DNA of 28,340 bases from 2-02-FULL-38-15 sp964645555 (GCA_964645555.1 CAZYBP010000008.1:1-28340), one strand, 5' to 3'. Counted from the stretch's first letter, positions 14,739-22,461 are shown. Notes: a model not told the origin generated them from the letters alone. Numbers and translations are program-made.

Positions 14739-15237
14739 CTTTTCCTTTATTCTTTAATGGCCGTAACGCAGATAATGCTCTCAAGGTTGCATAGACATTA
14801 GAGGCCTTGTTTTCTGTACCCAAAGCTTTAGACACCACATCATGAATTCCGGCTGCCTCGACCACTACCCGGACCGCTCCTCCTGCAATTACTCCTGTAC
14901 CAACCCGGGCAGGTTTTAGCAATACTTTAGCTGCGCCATATTTTAAAAGGATTTGGTGAGGAATAGTCCTGCCTTTTAAAGGCACTGTAATTAAATGCTT
15001 TTTTGCATAAGTAGTGGCCTTTCTGACAGCAGACTGTACTTCTGCTGCTTTACCCAAGCCTACCCCGACCCGACCTTTTCTATCACCAACTACCACCAAC
15101 ACAGATAGAGACCTTTTATCTCCTCCTTTAGTCTTTTTTGAAACTCTATTTACTTGTACAACTTTTTCAAAAAACTCTGAGTCCGTTTGTGGCATATTCC
15201 GAGTGTGTTGATTTTGTCTATTACCTTGATTGTTCAT
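14725..15237 (-). CDS. rpsE: 30S ribosomal protein uS5
   Basis: A 170-residue uS5, important for decoding accuracy and mRNA entry. The dsRBD-like N-domain (EFFEKVVQVNRVSKKTKGG, VGDRKGRVGVGLGKA) and the C-domain (GTGVIAGGAVRVVVEAAGIHDVVSKALG) are complete. It is one base after rplR and overlaps rplO. Confidence 0.98.
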   Translation of the reverse strand: MNNQGNRQNQHTRNMPQTDSEFFEKVVQVNRVSKKTKGGDKRSLSVLVVVGDRKGRVGVGLGKAAEVQSAVRKATTYAKKHLITVPLKGRTIPHQILLKYGAAKVLLKPARVGTGVIAGGAVRVVVEAAGIHDVVSKALGTENKASNVYATLRALSALRPLKNKGKDETT

Positions 15238-15238
15238 A

Positions 15239-15574
15239 TTAAAACTTCAGTCCTCCTTCTCTGGCCCCCTTAGCTAGCTCTGCTATCCTTCCTTGGTATA
15301 GGAAACCTCCTCTGTCAAAAACTACACTTACTATTTTAAGCTTTTTCGCTTTTTCTGCCAAATTCTTACCCACTGTAAAACTTAGCTCCTTTTTTGACGT
15401 CTTCTTAAGCTTTAAATCAGATTTAGCTGCTAAGGTCTTTCCGGTCTGATCATCAATAATTTGAGCATAGATATGTTTATCTGACCTAAAAACCGACAAG
15501 CGTGGTTTTTCCTTAGTGCCATTTATTTTTTTTCTGACTTTCAAATGTTTTTTAATTCTAAGATTTTTATTCAT
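15239..15574 (-). CDS. rplR: 50S ribosomal protein uL18
   Basis: A 111-residue uL18, a 5S rRNA-binding protein. The basic N-terminus, the core PRLSVFRSDKHIYAQIIDDQTGKTLAAKS and the FDRGGFLYQGRIAELAKGAREGGL C-terminus match the family. It lies in the standard rplF-rplR-rpsE order. Confidence 0.97.
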   Translation of the reverse strand: MNKNLRIKKHLKVRKKINGTKEKPRLSVFRSDKHIYAQIIDDQTGKTLAAKSDLKLKKTSKKELSFTVGKNLAEKAKKLKIVSVVFDRGGFLYQGRIAELAKGAREGGLKF

Positions 15575-15583
15575 AAGTTTTGC

Positions 15584-16150
15584 TTATTTAGCTGCTCCTG
15601 CACCAGCTGCTCCGACTTTAGCACTTTTTCCTACCTTCTTTCTAATATATTCTCCAGCAAACCTAATACCTTTACCTTTATAAACATCAGGAGGTCTAAC
15701 TTTCTTAATGTTTGCTGCCACCTGACCGACTAATTGCTTATCGATCCCGGATACTTTTATCTTTGTATTATCAGATACCTCAAAAGCTATCCCCTCTGTT
15801 GCCTCAACTTCCACCTGGTGAGAAAACCCTACATTCAAAACCAATTTACTACCCATAACTTGTGCTCTAAAACCTACCCCCACTAACTCTAAATTCCTAC
15901 TCCATCCCTGAGTTACTCCCAAAATCATATTCGCCAATAAATTTCTGGTTAAACCATGCAAAGATTTAATCCTTTTTTGATCATTTTTCCTTTTGAGGAC
16001 AATTTGATTTTGTTCAACTTCCACTTTAATGGTTGGGTCGATCTCCAGTTCCAAATTTCCTTTTGGGCCATTAACCACAATATTTTGACCATTTTTCTCA
16101 ATGGTTACGCCGGCTGGAATTAATACTGGTAAGTTACCCACTCTACTCAT
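15584..16150 (-). CDS. rplF: 50S ribosomal protein uL6
   Basis: A 188-residue uL6 near the factor-binding site of the large subunit. Both repeated domains are visible: MSRVGNLPVLIPAGVTIE...VNGPKGNLELEI, then LVGVGFRAQV...LVLNVGFSHQVE. The signature KGKGIRFAGEYIRKKVGKSAK is intact. A short Ala/Gly-rich tail (GAAGAGAAK) is added at the end. Confidence 0.97.
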   Translation of the reverse strand: MSRVGNLPVLIPAGVTIEKNGQNIVVNGPKGNLELEIDPTIKVEVEQNQIVLKRKNDQKRIKSLHGLTRNLLANMILGVTQGWSRNLELVGVGFRAQVMGSKLVLNVGFSHQVEVEATEGIAFEVSDNTKIKVSGIDKQLVGQVAANIKKVRPPDVYKGKGIRFAGEYIRKKVGKSAKVGAAGAGAAK

Positions 16151-16165
16151 AAAATTTTCACTAGC

Positions 16166-16540
16166 CTACCAAACCAACGCTAGTACCTCTCCTCCTATCT
16201 TTTGTTTCCGGGCGTCTTTATCTGTCATTAATCCCTTAGGTGTAGAAATTATAGCTATACCTAGACCACTTAATACTGTGGGTAGCTTGGAAGCACCTCG
16301 GTAAACACGTAAGGATGGCCTAGATACTCTTTGAATCTCACTTAGAGCTGGCTTTCTTGATTCATACTTTAGTGTAACAATGACCTCCCTCTCCTTTTGT
16401 TCCACATCACGGACATAGCCTTCACTTTGTAAAAGTTTCATCAAATTAAGCGTTAATTTGGAAAACTTAACATTAACTGACTGCTTGCCTGACAAATAAC
16501 CATTTTTTACTCTAATTAATGCATCTGCAACTGGATCCAT
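16166..16540 (-). CDS. rpsH: 30S ribosomal protein uS8
   Basis: A 124-residue uS8 that binds the central 16S domain. MDPVADALIRVKNGY is the family N-terminus, and the C-terminal signature GLGIAIISTPKGLMTDKDARKQKIGGEVLALVW is complete. The frame is open to a TTG at 16546, but the ATG at 16540 fits the family and forms a TAATG overlap with rpsN. Confidence 0.97.
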   Translation of the reverse strand: MDPVADALIRVKNGYLSGKQSVNVKFSKLTLNLMKLLQSEGYVRDVEQKEREVIVTLKYESRKPALSEIQRVSRPSLRVYRGASKLPTVLSGLGIAIISTPKGLMTDKDARKQKIGGEVLALVW

Positions 16541-16719
16541 TACCAACTCGCTTTCTTCACACCTGGTAATACTCCTAGGTGTGCTAGTTCTCTAAAACAA
16601 AGTCTACAAAGTCCAAATTTCCTAATATATGCACGTGATCTACCACAACGCATACATCTGTTTCTTCTTTGTACTTCATATTTAAATTTCACTCTTACAA
16701 TATTAGAAACTTTAGCCAT
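16540..16719 (-). CDS. rpsN: 30S ribosomal protein uS14, zinc-binding type
   Basis: A 59-residue type Z uS14 of the 30S head. The zinc ligands C22, C25, C38 and C41 are in RCMRCGRSRAYIRKFGLCRLC, and the C-terminal FRELAHLGVLPGVKKASW is the family signature. It begins four bases after the rplE stop, with ATG at 16719, and shares one base with rpsH (TAATG). Confidence 0.97.
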   Translation of the reverse strand: MAKVSNIVRVKFKYEVQRRNRCMRCGRSRAYIRKFGLCRLCFRELAHLGVLPGVKKASW

Positions 16720-16723
16720 AATT

Positions 16724-17263
16724 TTAAACTCTAAATGGTACTCCTAGATATTCTAGAAGTTTTCTACCCTCCTCTTTAGTTCTAGCAGTAGTTGTGATAG
16801 TCACAGCCAAGCCTCGGGTTTTATCAACTGTTTTATAATCCACCTCAGGAAAGATTGTTTGCTCGCGCAAACCAATATTCAGATTACCATGGCTGTCAAA
16901 TGATTCGTCTGATATACCCTTAAAATCTCTCACCTTTGGTAAAACCACACTGACAAGTTTATCTAAAAAATCATACATTCTAATCCCTCTTAGAGTTACC
17001 ATCATACCTATTGGCTGACCTTTTGCTAATTTAAAATTAGCAATTGATTTTTTCGACATAGTCACAATTGGCTTCTGACCAGCTAAAGCTGCTAGATAAA
17101 CTTTAACCTTATCTAAAATCCCTTGGTTTTCTTTGGCTTCCCCAAGCCCGATACTAATTACCACTTTCTGTAAACGAGGTACTGCCAGTTTATTTTTCAA
17201 TCCTAGTTCCTGTTGCAATTTAGTTTGTATTTCTTTTATATACTTTTCTTTTAATCTGTTCAT
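16724..17263 (-). CDS. rplE: 50S ribosomal protein uL5
   Basis: A 179-residue uL5 that binds 5S rRNA in the central protuberance. VPRLQKVVISIGLGEAKEN, the SIANFKLAKGQPIGMMVTLRG loop and the NLNIGLREQTIFPEVDY segment are typical. The frame is open to 17314, but the ATG at 17263 (MNRLKEKYIKEI) matches the family start and lies one base after the rplX stop, with AGGAG ten bases upstream. Confidence 0.97.
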   Translation of the reverse strand: MNRLKEKYIKEIQTKLQQELGLKNKLAVPRLQKVVISIGLGEAKENQGILDKVKVYLAALAGQKPIVTMSKKSIANFKLAKGQPIGMMVTLRGIRMYDFLDKLVSVVLPKVRDFKGISDESFDSHGNLNIGLREQTIFPEVDYKTVDKTRGLAVTITTTARTKEEGRKLLEYLGVPFRV

Positions 17264-17264
17264 A

Positions 17265-17570
17265 TTACTTAATCTCCTGACTACACTTCCTGCACATTCT
17301 AGCCTTAGTATCACCCATCACTTTAAATCCTACTCTTGTCAATTTATGACAATTTGGGCAAACTAAGACTACGTTGGAAACATTCATCGGTTTAGGAATG
17401 TTAATTATTCCACCCTCCATATCCTTAACCTTCCTCATATGCCTTTTGTAAAGATTAGTTCCACCAACAAATACCTTATTTTTCTTTGTCAAAACATATT
17501 CCACGGTCCCCTCTTTTCCTCTATCTTTACCGAGCATTATCTTAACTTTGTCTCCCTTTTTTATCTTCAT
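17265..17570 (-). CDS. rplX: 50S ribosomal protein uL24
   Basis: A 101-residue uL24, an assembly initiator of the large subunit. The KOW motif is KKGDKVKIMLGKDRGKEGTV. The C-terminal part carries two Cys pairs (CPNCHK and CRKC) of the form often seen in bacterial uL24. An ATG at 17576 is in frame, but AGGAGG stands seven bases before the ATG at 17570, so that start is chosen. It overlaps the rplN stop as TAATG. Confidence 0.97.
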   Translation of the reverse strand: MKIKKGDKVKIMLGKDRGKEGTVEYVLTKKNKVFVGGTNLYKRHMRKVKDMEGGIINIPKPMNVSNVVLVCPNCHKLTRVGFKVMGDTKARMCRKCSQEIK

Positions 17571-17938
17571 TACCATACCTCCTGGGCAAGCGAAATAATT
17601 TTTGAAAAGCCTGCATCTCTAACTTCCCTGGCAATCGGTCCAAATACTCTGGTGGCCCGTAAATTACCGTCATTATCTATTACCGCTCCCGCATTATCAT
17701 CAAATTTTATATAAGAACCGTCAGCTCTTCTTTCTTCCTTTTTACACCTGACTATGACAATCTTTACTACTTCATGGTCTTTCACCTGACCATTTGGATC
17801 AGCCCCTTTTACTACTCCCACCACTATCTGTCCTAAAGAAGCCTTTCTTTTACCGGAACCTCCAAGCGGTTGAATTACTTGCAAAACCTTAGCTCCGCTA
17901 TTATCTGCAACTGTTAACATTGTTCTGTGTTGTACCAT
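17570..17938 (-). CDS. rplN: 50S ribosomal protein uL14
   Basis: A 122-residue uL14 at the subunit interface. MVQHRTMLTVADNSGAKVL, the GVVKGADPNG loop, RRADGSYIKFDDNAGAVIDN and RVFGPIAREVRD are family signatures. The frame is open back to 18049, but those 37 codons overlap rpsQ and lack homology. The ATG at 17938 has no Shine-Dalgarno site; a GGTAAAGCG-type repeat fills the region upstream. Confidence 0.97.
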   Translation of the reverse strand: MVQHRTMLTVADNSGAKVLQVIQPLGGSGKRKASLGQIVVGVVKGADPNGQVKDHEVVKIVIVRCKKEERRADGSYIKFDDNAGAVIDNDGNLRATRVFGPIAREVRDAGFSKIISLAQEVW

Positions 17939-17940
17939 TT

Positions 17941-17972
17941 TTACGGTAAAGCGTGAAGCGAAAAGGGTAAAG
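17941..17972 (+). repeat. GGTAAAGCG-type short repeat at the rpsQ-rplN junction
   Basis: Read on the plus strand, GGTAAAGCG, GTGAAGCG and GGGTAAAG variants lie end to end between the rpsQ stop and the rplN ATG. It has the same unit as the infA-rpmJ junction in the opposite orientation. Confidence 0.5.
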
Positions 17973-18395
17973 TTATTTACTCTTTTCCTTAAGCTTTTTC
18001 TCCTTTCGGCTTTGTCCTTTATTTGTTTTGACTTCTTTTTGAATTGCATCGTCTTGTGTCTTTATTTCTTCACCCTTAACGCTTTGCCCTTCCCCCTCTT
18101 TTTCCTCCGGCATAACTTCTGCTATGATTTCTTCTGCGTCTTTTTTCAGAGTTTCCTCAGCAATTTCTGCCAAACTTTTACCCAAAACCTTTGTGATCTT
18201 CCAGGACTTATTTTTGGAAATAGGCTTGCAGTTTACTATATCAACTATATCTCCAAGCTTTACTCCAATTGCATCATCTACTAAGTATTTTTTACTTCTG
18301 ATGAAAGTCTTTTTATATAGGGGATGTGTTGCGATTCTTTCCACCAAAACAGTAGCTGTTTTATTTGATTTAATTGATATTACCCGTCCAGTCAT
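17973..18395 (-). CDS. rpsQ: 30S ribosomal protein uS17 with long charged tail
   Basis: uS17 binds the lower body of the 30S subunit. The core is residues 1-80 (MTGRVISIKSNKTATVLVERIATHPLYKK, AIGVKLGDIVDIVNCKPISKNKSWKI). The remaining 60 residues form an acidic then lysine-rich tail that is absent from the usual ~85-residue family. Part of it (GEGQSVKGEE) is encoded by a GGTAAAGCG-like repeat around 18071-18095. GGAG lies seven bases before the ATG, which overlaps the rpmC stop (TAATG). Confidence 0.95.
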   Translation of the reverse strand: MTGRVISIKSNKTATVLVERIATHPLYKKTFIRSKKYLVDDAIGVKLGDIVDIVNCKPISKNKSWKITKVLGKSLAEIAEETLKKDAEEIIAEVMPEEKEGEGQSVKGEEIKTQDDAIQKEVKTNKGQSRKEKKLKEKSK

Positions 18396-18712
18396 TATTT
18401 TGCTCCTCTCTTGGAAGTGCTACGAACTTTACTGACTACGGTCAGTTCATCAACTTTGGTAGCTTCTACATCCTTGCCAGTTTTAGCTCCTACTAACTTA
18501 GGTTCTAATTCCTGCAATAACTCTTTCTGCCTTAAAACAGTCAATATTTGGGCTAAATCTTTTTTCTTCTTGCCAATCTTTTTCAAATCCTTTAATTTTT
18601 TCATATTTTTATCTAATACTAAATCAGCTACCTCTCCTTTTAAGGTTCTAAGTTTTAGCCTTAGCTCTTTTGTATCCGATCCCTTAATTTGTATTAAATC
18701 GTTTTTTTTCAT
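18395..18712 (-). CDS. rpmC: 50S ribosomal protein uL29, extended
   Basis: A 105-residue uL29; the usual length is about 65. uL29 lies at the tunnel exit and is a docking place for targeting factors. The helical core runs MKKNDLIQIKGSDTKELRLKLRTLKGEVADL and the conserved KKKKDLAQILTVLRQKE. The C-terminal 35 residues are extra and basic. The ATG at 18712 has AAGGA six bases upstream and lies one base after the rplP stop; the frame is open 18 bases further. Confidence 0.93.
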   Translation of the reverse strand: MKKNDLIQIKGSDTKELRLKLRTLKGEVADLVLDKNMKKLKDLKKIGKKKKDLAQILTVLRQKELLQELEPKLVGAKTGKDVEATKVDELTVVSKVRSTSKRGAK

Positions 18713-18713
18713 C

Positions 18714-19127
18714 TTACATCCTTTCCACAAACTTAGTATCTAAAGGCAATTTATGGGCAGCCAATCTCAACGCTTCCTCTGCAATATTTTTGGCTACTGC
18801 ACCCATTTCAAATATGATTTGACCGGGTTTGATTACGGCCACATATCCTTCTACGTCACCCTTGCCAGACCCCATTCTTGATTCTGCCGGATGCTTGGTA
18901 ATAGGTTTATCCGGAAATATCCTAATCCAAATACGTCCACCTCTTTGAGTAAAATGAGCCATAGCACGTCTCGCTGACTCAATTTGCCTGGCGCTAATCC
19001 AACCGGCCTCCATAGACTTTAAACCAAAGATGCCAAAAGATAAAGCATTGCCTCTGGTGGCAACTCCGCCTCTTTTACCTTTAAATGTTTTTCTATGCTT
19101 GCTCCTTTTTGGTTGTAACAGTGCCAT
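18714..19127 (-). CDS. rplP: 50S ribosomal protein uL16
   Basis: A 137-residue uL16 of normal length, needed for the A site and subunit completion. The KRSKHRKTFKG N-terminus, LKSMEAGWISARQIESARRAM and WIRIFPDKPITKHPAESRMGSGKG are the family signatures. The ATG overlaps the rpsC stop as TAATG, and GGAGGT lies nine bases upstream. Confidence 0.98.
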   Translation of the reverse strand: MALLQPKRSKHRKTFKGKRGGVATRGNALSFGIFGLKSMEAGWISARQIESARRAMAHFTQRGGRIWIRIFPDKPITKHPAESRMGSGKGDVEGYVAVIKPGQIIFEMGAVAKNIAEEALRLAAHKLPLDTKFVERM

Positions 19128-19768
19128 TAGATTTTTACCTCCCCTTTATTAATCCAAACTTTGACTCCGACATAGCCTGATTTAGTCAAAGCAGGGTAAA
19201 CGCAAAAATCTATATCTGCCCGAAGAGTGTGTAAAGGCATTGTACCTGAGGCCTTCCATTCTCTCCTGGCAATTTCAGCTCCACCAATTCTGCCTGACAA
19301 AACTATCTTTACACCCTTAGCTCCTGCCCTCATTACCCTATCAATTGCCTGATTCATTACTCTTTGAGCCGGCAACCTCTTAGCTAATTGCTCAGCCACG
19401 AATTGAGCCACTAAATATGCAGACAAATCGGCAGATCTTAACTCCATTGGTGTAACTTCTAAATTATTCTCATTTTTTATTCCCAGTTCAACCAGTAAGA
19501 ATTTCTTAATTTCAGTCAGGCCACTACCACCTCTTCCAATTAACACTCCAGGACGGGAAACAAAAATTACCACTTTTAACTTATTCACGGCTCTTTCTAC
19601 CTCTACGGAGTGAATACCCGCAGGTCTTAATTTCTTCATCAGAAGACTTCTAATTTTCATATCCTCCAAGACAAATTGCTTATATTTATCTCCTTTGGCA
19701 AACCAGCGTGATTTCCAACTAGTTCCAATACCCATTCTGAAACCAACCGGATTTATCTTTTGTCCCAT
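19127..19768 (-). CDS. rpsC: 30S ribosomal protein uS3
   Basis: A 213-residue uS3 at the mRNA entry channel. The N-terminus MGQKINPVGFRMG, a KH domain with the GxxG loop in VLIGRGGSGLTEIKK, and the C-terminal domain with GRIGGAEIARREW are complete. Adjacent to rplV with no spacing; the usual rplV-rpsC-rplP order. Confidence 0.98.
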   Translation of the reverse strand: MGQKINPVGFRMGIGTSWKSRWFAKGDKYKQFVLEDMKIRSLLMKKLRPAGIHSVEVERAVNKLKVVIFVSRPGVLIGRGGSGLTEIKKFLLVELGIKNENNLEVTPMELRSADLSAYLVAQFVAEQLAKRLPAQRVMNQAIDRVMRAGAKGVKIVLSGRIGGAEIARREWKASGTMPLHTLRADIDFCVYPALTKSGYVGVKVWINKGEVKI

Positions 19769-20227
19769 TTACTTCTGAACAGATTTGGCACGTACTTTGG
19801 ACTTTGACTTGACTTTATCTGCCAAATCGTCCACTACGACCTCAGTCTGTTTACCTCCTTTTTCTTTTTTAATTGCTGAACTATCATTCTCAACTCTTAA
19901 CTCATCACTTAAAACTATCTTAATGTGTGCCATTCTTTTCTTGTAGGGCTTAACTCTTCCTCTGGTCCCTGCTCTGAATCTTCTCATTTTCATACTTTCA
20001 TCTATTTCTATTTTTTTAAATGCCACTTTTTCAATATCCAGACCTGACTGTTTGGCATTAGCCAAAACCGTTTCTAAAGCTTTTGTTAAATCTTTGGCCG
20101 CATATTTAGGAGTCACCCTCAAAACATCCAAAGCCCTGACAGGCTCTAGCTTTCTCACCATATCTGCCACTAGTCTCAGTTTACGAGGACTTGTATGTAT
20201 ATATTTTTGTATCGTTGTTATTTCCAT
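19769..20227 (-). CDS. rplV: 50S ribosomal protein uL22 with extended tail
   Basis: uL22 lines the peptide exit tunnel. The core (1-112) has YIHTSPRKLRLVADMVR and the hairpin-tip region MKMRRFRAGTRGRVKPYKKRMAHIKIVLSD. About 40 residues are added at the C-terminus, basic and including LRVENDSSAIKKEKG, which is encoded by a GAGTTGAGA-type repeat (19876-19912). Confidence 0.97.
   Translation of the reverse strand: MEITTIQKYIHTSPRKLRLVADMVRKLEPVRALDVLRVTPKYAAKDLTKALETVLANAKQSGLDIEKVAFKKIEIDESMKMRRFRAGTRGRVKPYKKRMAHIKIVLSDELRVENDSSAIKKEKGGKQTEVVVDDLADKVKSKSKVRAKSVQK
19876..19912 (-). repeat. GAGTTGAGA-type short repeat inside the rplV tail
   Basis: On the minus strand GTGATGAGTTAAGAGTTGAG and related pieces repeat a GAGTTAA/GAGTTGA unit at the start of the extra uL22 tail. 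Confidence 0.4.
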
Positions 20228-20229
20228 GA

Positions 20230-20511
20230 TTATGTTTTCGCTGTAGACTTTTCAGTCACCTTTCCATGACCTCTAAATAATCTTGTTGGCGCAAACTCAC
20301 CCAATCTATGTCCAACCATTGATTCTGTAACATATACTGTTACAAAATTTTTGCCTTGATGGACCAAGAAAGTATGTCCTACAAATTCCGGCGGAATCTG
20401 TGAACGTCTGGCCCAAGTTTTGATGGGGGATTTAACCCCATTTTTTTGAGCCATTACTTTTTTCATTAATTTTTCGTCAATAAACGGTCCTTTTTTAGTC
20501 GATCTACTCAT
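20230..20511 (-). CDS. rpsS: 30S ribosomal protein uS19
   Basis: A 93-residue uS19 of the 30S head. MSRSTKKGPFIDEKLMKKV, the TWARRSQIPPEFVGHTFLVHQGK segment and VGHRLGEFAPTRLFRGHGK are complete family signatures. AAGGAG lies seven bases before the ATG, which overlaps the rplB stop (TAATG). Confidence 0.98.
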   Translation of the reverse strand: MSRSTKKGPFIDEKLMKKVMAQKNGVKSPIKTWARRSQIPPEFVGHTFLVHQGKNFVTVYVTESMVGHRLGEFAPTRLFRGHGKVTEKSTAKT

Positions 20512-21296
20512 TAACGTCTCCTTTTTAAGGTATATCTATTAGAATATTTCTTTTTATTTCTGGTTTTACCAACAGCCGGTTTACCATATTTGGTCATTGG
20601 TCTTTTACGTCCTATACCGGACCTACCTTCTCCTCCACCGTGAGGGTGAGAATCCGGATCTTGAGCTACTCCTCTGACTGTAGGCTTAATTCCCATATGT
20701 CTTACTCTTCCAGCCTTGCCTAATACTCTTTGCTTGACATCTTCATTACCTAATACCCCGATTGTGGCCAAACAGTCCAAAGGCACCATTCTAACTTCTC
20801 CTGAAGGTAATTTCAAATGGGCAAATCCAGCTTCTTTAGCTAGTAACTGTAATCCGACACCTGCACTTCTACCTATTTGGCCACCTTTACCAGGTACCAA
20901 TTCCACATTGTGAACCAACGCTCCAATAGTCAGATTTTTTAATTTCATGGCATTGCCTATCTTAGCCTCTACTTTTTCTGCAGATACAACTTTATCTCCC
21001 GTACCCAATCCTTTAGGAGCCAGGATATATCTATAATCACCATCAGCATATTTGATTAGAGCGATATCTACATTTCTGTTTGGATCATACTCTAAAGCCG
21101 CTACTTCTCCCTCCACTCCAAACTTATCACGCCTAAAATCAATTTCCTTATAATATCTTTTATGTCTGCCACCTTGACCTCTAACTGTAACCATTCCCCC
21201 TGCCGCTCTGCCAGAATGCTTTTTCAGAAGCTTCCTTAAAGTTTTAGGTTTTAAGTTGTACTTTTGACTTTTGAGTTTTGAATTTTGACTTTTCAT
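20511..21296 (-). CDS. rplB: 50S ribosomal protein uL2
   Basis: A 261-residue uL2, near the peptidyl-transferase centre. The core has GRAAGGMVTVRGQGGRHKRYYKEIDFRRDKFG, LKNLTIGALVHNVELVPGKGGQ, and the GVAQDPDSHPHGGGEGR loop with the conserved His. The N-terminus differs from the family: the usual MxxKxYxPTTPGRR start is replaced by MKSQNSKLKSQKYNLKPKTL, encoded by a repeat (21255-21296). The ATG overlaps the end of rplW (ATGA type). Confidence 0.97.
   Translation of the reverse strand: MKSQNSKLKSQKYNLKPKTLRKLLKKHSGRAAGGMVTVRGQGGRHKRYYKEIDFRRDKFGVEGEVAALEYDPNRNVDIALIKYADGDYRYILAPKGLGTGDKVVSAEKVEAKIGNAMKLKNLTIGALVHNVELVPGKGGQIGRSAGVGLQLLAKEAGFAHLKLPSGEVRMVPLDCLATIGVLGNEDVKQRVLGKAGRVRHMGIKPTVRGVAQDPDSHPHGGGEGRSGIGRKRPMTKYGKPAVGKTRNKKKYSNRYTLKRRR
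21255..21296 (-). repeat. AAAAGTCA/AAAACTCA short repeat at the rplB start
   Basis: From the rplB ATG on the minus strand, units AAAAGTCA, AAATTCA, AAACTCA and AAAAGTCA run in frame for about 40 bases and create a new uL2 N-terminus rich in Lys, Ser, Gln and Asn. Confidence 0.6.
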
Positions 21297-21724
21297 TTAC
21301 CTGTAATTACCTTTCTTTGTGTTGTAGGTGCAGCTCCTACTGCAGTTTTTTCTACTTTAACTCTGGTTCTTCCTAAAATATCTTTTTTCTCTTTTAATTT
21401 AATTGGTTCTCCTTCTGCTGTCGTAACAGTGACTTCTTCCTCTTTAGGTGTTTCAAATATAGCAATTCTTTGTCCCTTACCAACTTGAACTAAAGCCTTT
21501 TTAAATCCTGGCAACTGATATGATTTTCTCACCCTTCTCTGTGCTTTTGTTTTACCTTTAACGTTAAAGGTTTTCACTGCTATTACTTTCACTCCAAATT
21601 TATCAGCAACCCGTCTGCCAACCTGTATTTTAGTAGCATCTTTATCTACTTCAAAGGTATATAAACCTTGTTGGGCAAGCTTCATAGATTTTTCAGTAAC
21701 AATCGGTCTTTTTAAAATAATCAT
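21293..21724 (-). CDS. rplW: 50S ribosomal protein uL23, extended
   Basis: uL23 at the tunnel exit is the docking site for trigger factor and SRP. The core (1-95) has LKRPIVTEKSMKLAQQGLYTFEVDKDATK, and VKVIAVKTFNVKGKTKAQRR. At 143 residues it is about 45 longer than usual; the extra C-terminus is rich in Lys and Glu. GGAG lies eight bases before the ATG, which overlaps rplD by four bases. Confidence 0.96.
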   Translation of the reverse strand: MIILKRPIVTEKSMKLAQQGLYTFEVDKDATKIQVGRRVADKFGVKVIAVKTFNVKGKTKAQRRVRKSYQLPGFKKALVQVGKGQRIAIFETPKEEEVTVTTAEGEPIKLKEKKDILGRTRVKVEKTAVGAAPTTQRKVITGK

Positions 21725-22461
21725 TTTAGTTTCTCCAAAGCCTCTTTACTTATAACTAAAAATTGATGGCGTAACACTTCAAACGCATTAAGCTGATTCA
21801 CTGGTGAAACATCTGTGTCTGGAATATTATGGGTAGCCCGGATAACATTATCCATCTTGTCAGAGATTACAATCAAAGCACCCTTCCCGCCATTAACTTT
21901 ATCCAACAGGTTAACTATCTCTTTTGTTTTACCAGATGCTTCATTAAACCCTGTTACACCAACCACCGCTTTTTCAGAAACTTTGGACGAAAGAGCAGAC
22001 AGCAAAGCTGCTTTCTTCATTTTTTTAGGCAAAGTCAATCTAACTTTTCTGGGTTGCGGCCCGAAAACAATTCCTCCGCCTACGAATATGGGTGCTCTAA
22101 CGCTTCCGTGCCTTGCCCTGCCAGTACCCTTTTGCCTATAAATTTTAACTGTAGAACCTTCAACCTCACCACGGGTCTTGGTAGAACCCAGCAAGCTTTT
22201 TTGGTTGGTTGTATAAACTCTGACTGCCTGAGATAACAATTTTTTATTTACCTTAGCTCCAAAAATTTCTTTCGGTAAATCCAATGTACCTGTTTGTCTG
22301 CCCAGTAAGGAATAAAGCGGCACGGATAACACAGAGTGTCTAGCTTCACGACGTGAAACTATCTTGTCTTTCGCATTTGGAATGACAGTCCGTGTTACTT
22401 TTGACTTTTGAGTTGTAGTTTTGAGTTTTAAGTTTTGAGTTTTAAGTTTTTTAGCTGGCAT
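21721..22461 (-). CDS. rplD: 50S ribosomal protein uL4 with N-terminal extension
   Basis: uL4 lines the upper exit tunnel; in other bacteria it can repress this operon. The core begins near residue 44 with LSVPLYSLLGRQTGTLDLPKEIFGAKVNKKLL, and has RGEVEGSTVKIYRQKGTGRARHGSVRAPIFVGGG, the extended tunnel loop. About 40 residues before it are extra, containing LKTQNLKLKTTTQKSK, encoded by a repeat (22399-22450). AAGGAG lies before the ATG, which overlaps the rplC end by 11 bases. Confidence 0.97.
   Translation of the reverse strand: MPAKKLKTQNLKLKTTTQKSKVTRTVIPNAKDKIVSRREARHSVLSVPLYSLLGRQTGTLDLPKEIFGAKVNKKLLSQAVRVYTTNQKSLLGSTKTRGEVEGSTVKIYRQKGTGRARHGSVRAPIFVGGGIVFGPQPRKVRLTLPKKMKKAALLSALSSKVSEKAVVGVTGFNEASGKTKEIVNLLDKVNGGKGALIVISDKMDNVIRATHNIPDTDVSPVNQLNAFEVLRHQFLVISKEALEKLK
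22399..22450 (-). repeat. AAAACTTA/AAAACTCA short repeat at the rplD start
   Basis: Units AAAACTTA, AAACTCA, AAACTTA and AAACTACAACTCAAAAG run in frame on the minus strand just after the rplD start. It has the same unit family as the rplB repeat. Confidence 0.6.

Noticed and set aside
17940..18049. N-terminal extension of uL14 (37 codons)
   Set aside because: It overlaps rpsQ and the repeat patch; homology begins only at the ATG at 17938.
22340..22400. uL4 N-terminal segment as a copy of a dispersed intergenic repeat with a GTCATTCC start
   Set aside because: There is a loose resemblance only, with no second copy in the window to compare.
22399..22450. CRISPR-like array in the short repeats
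   Set aside because: The units are degenerate, have no spacers of even size, and lie inside coding sequence.
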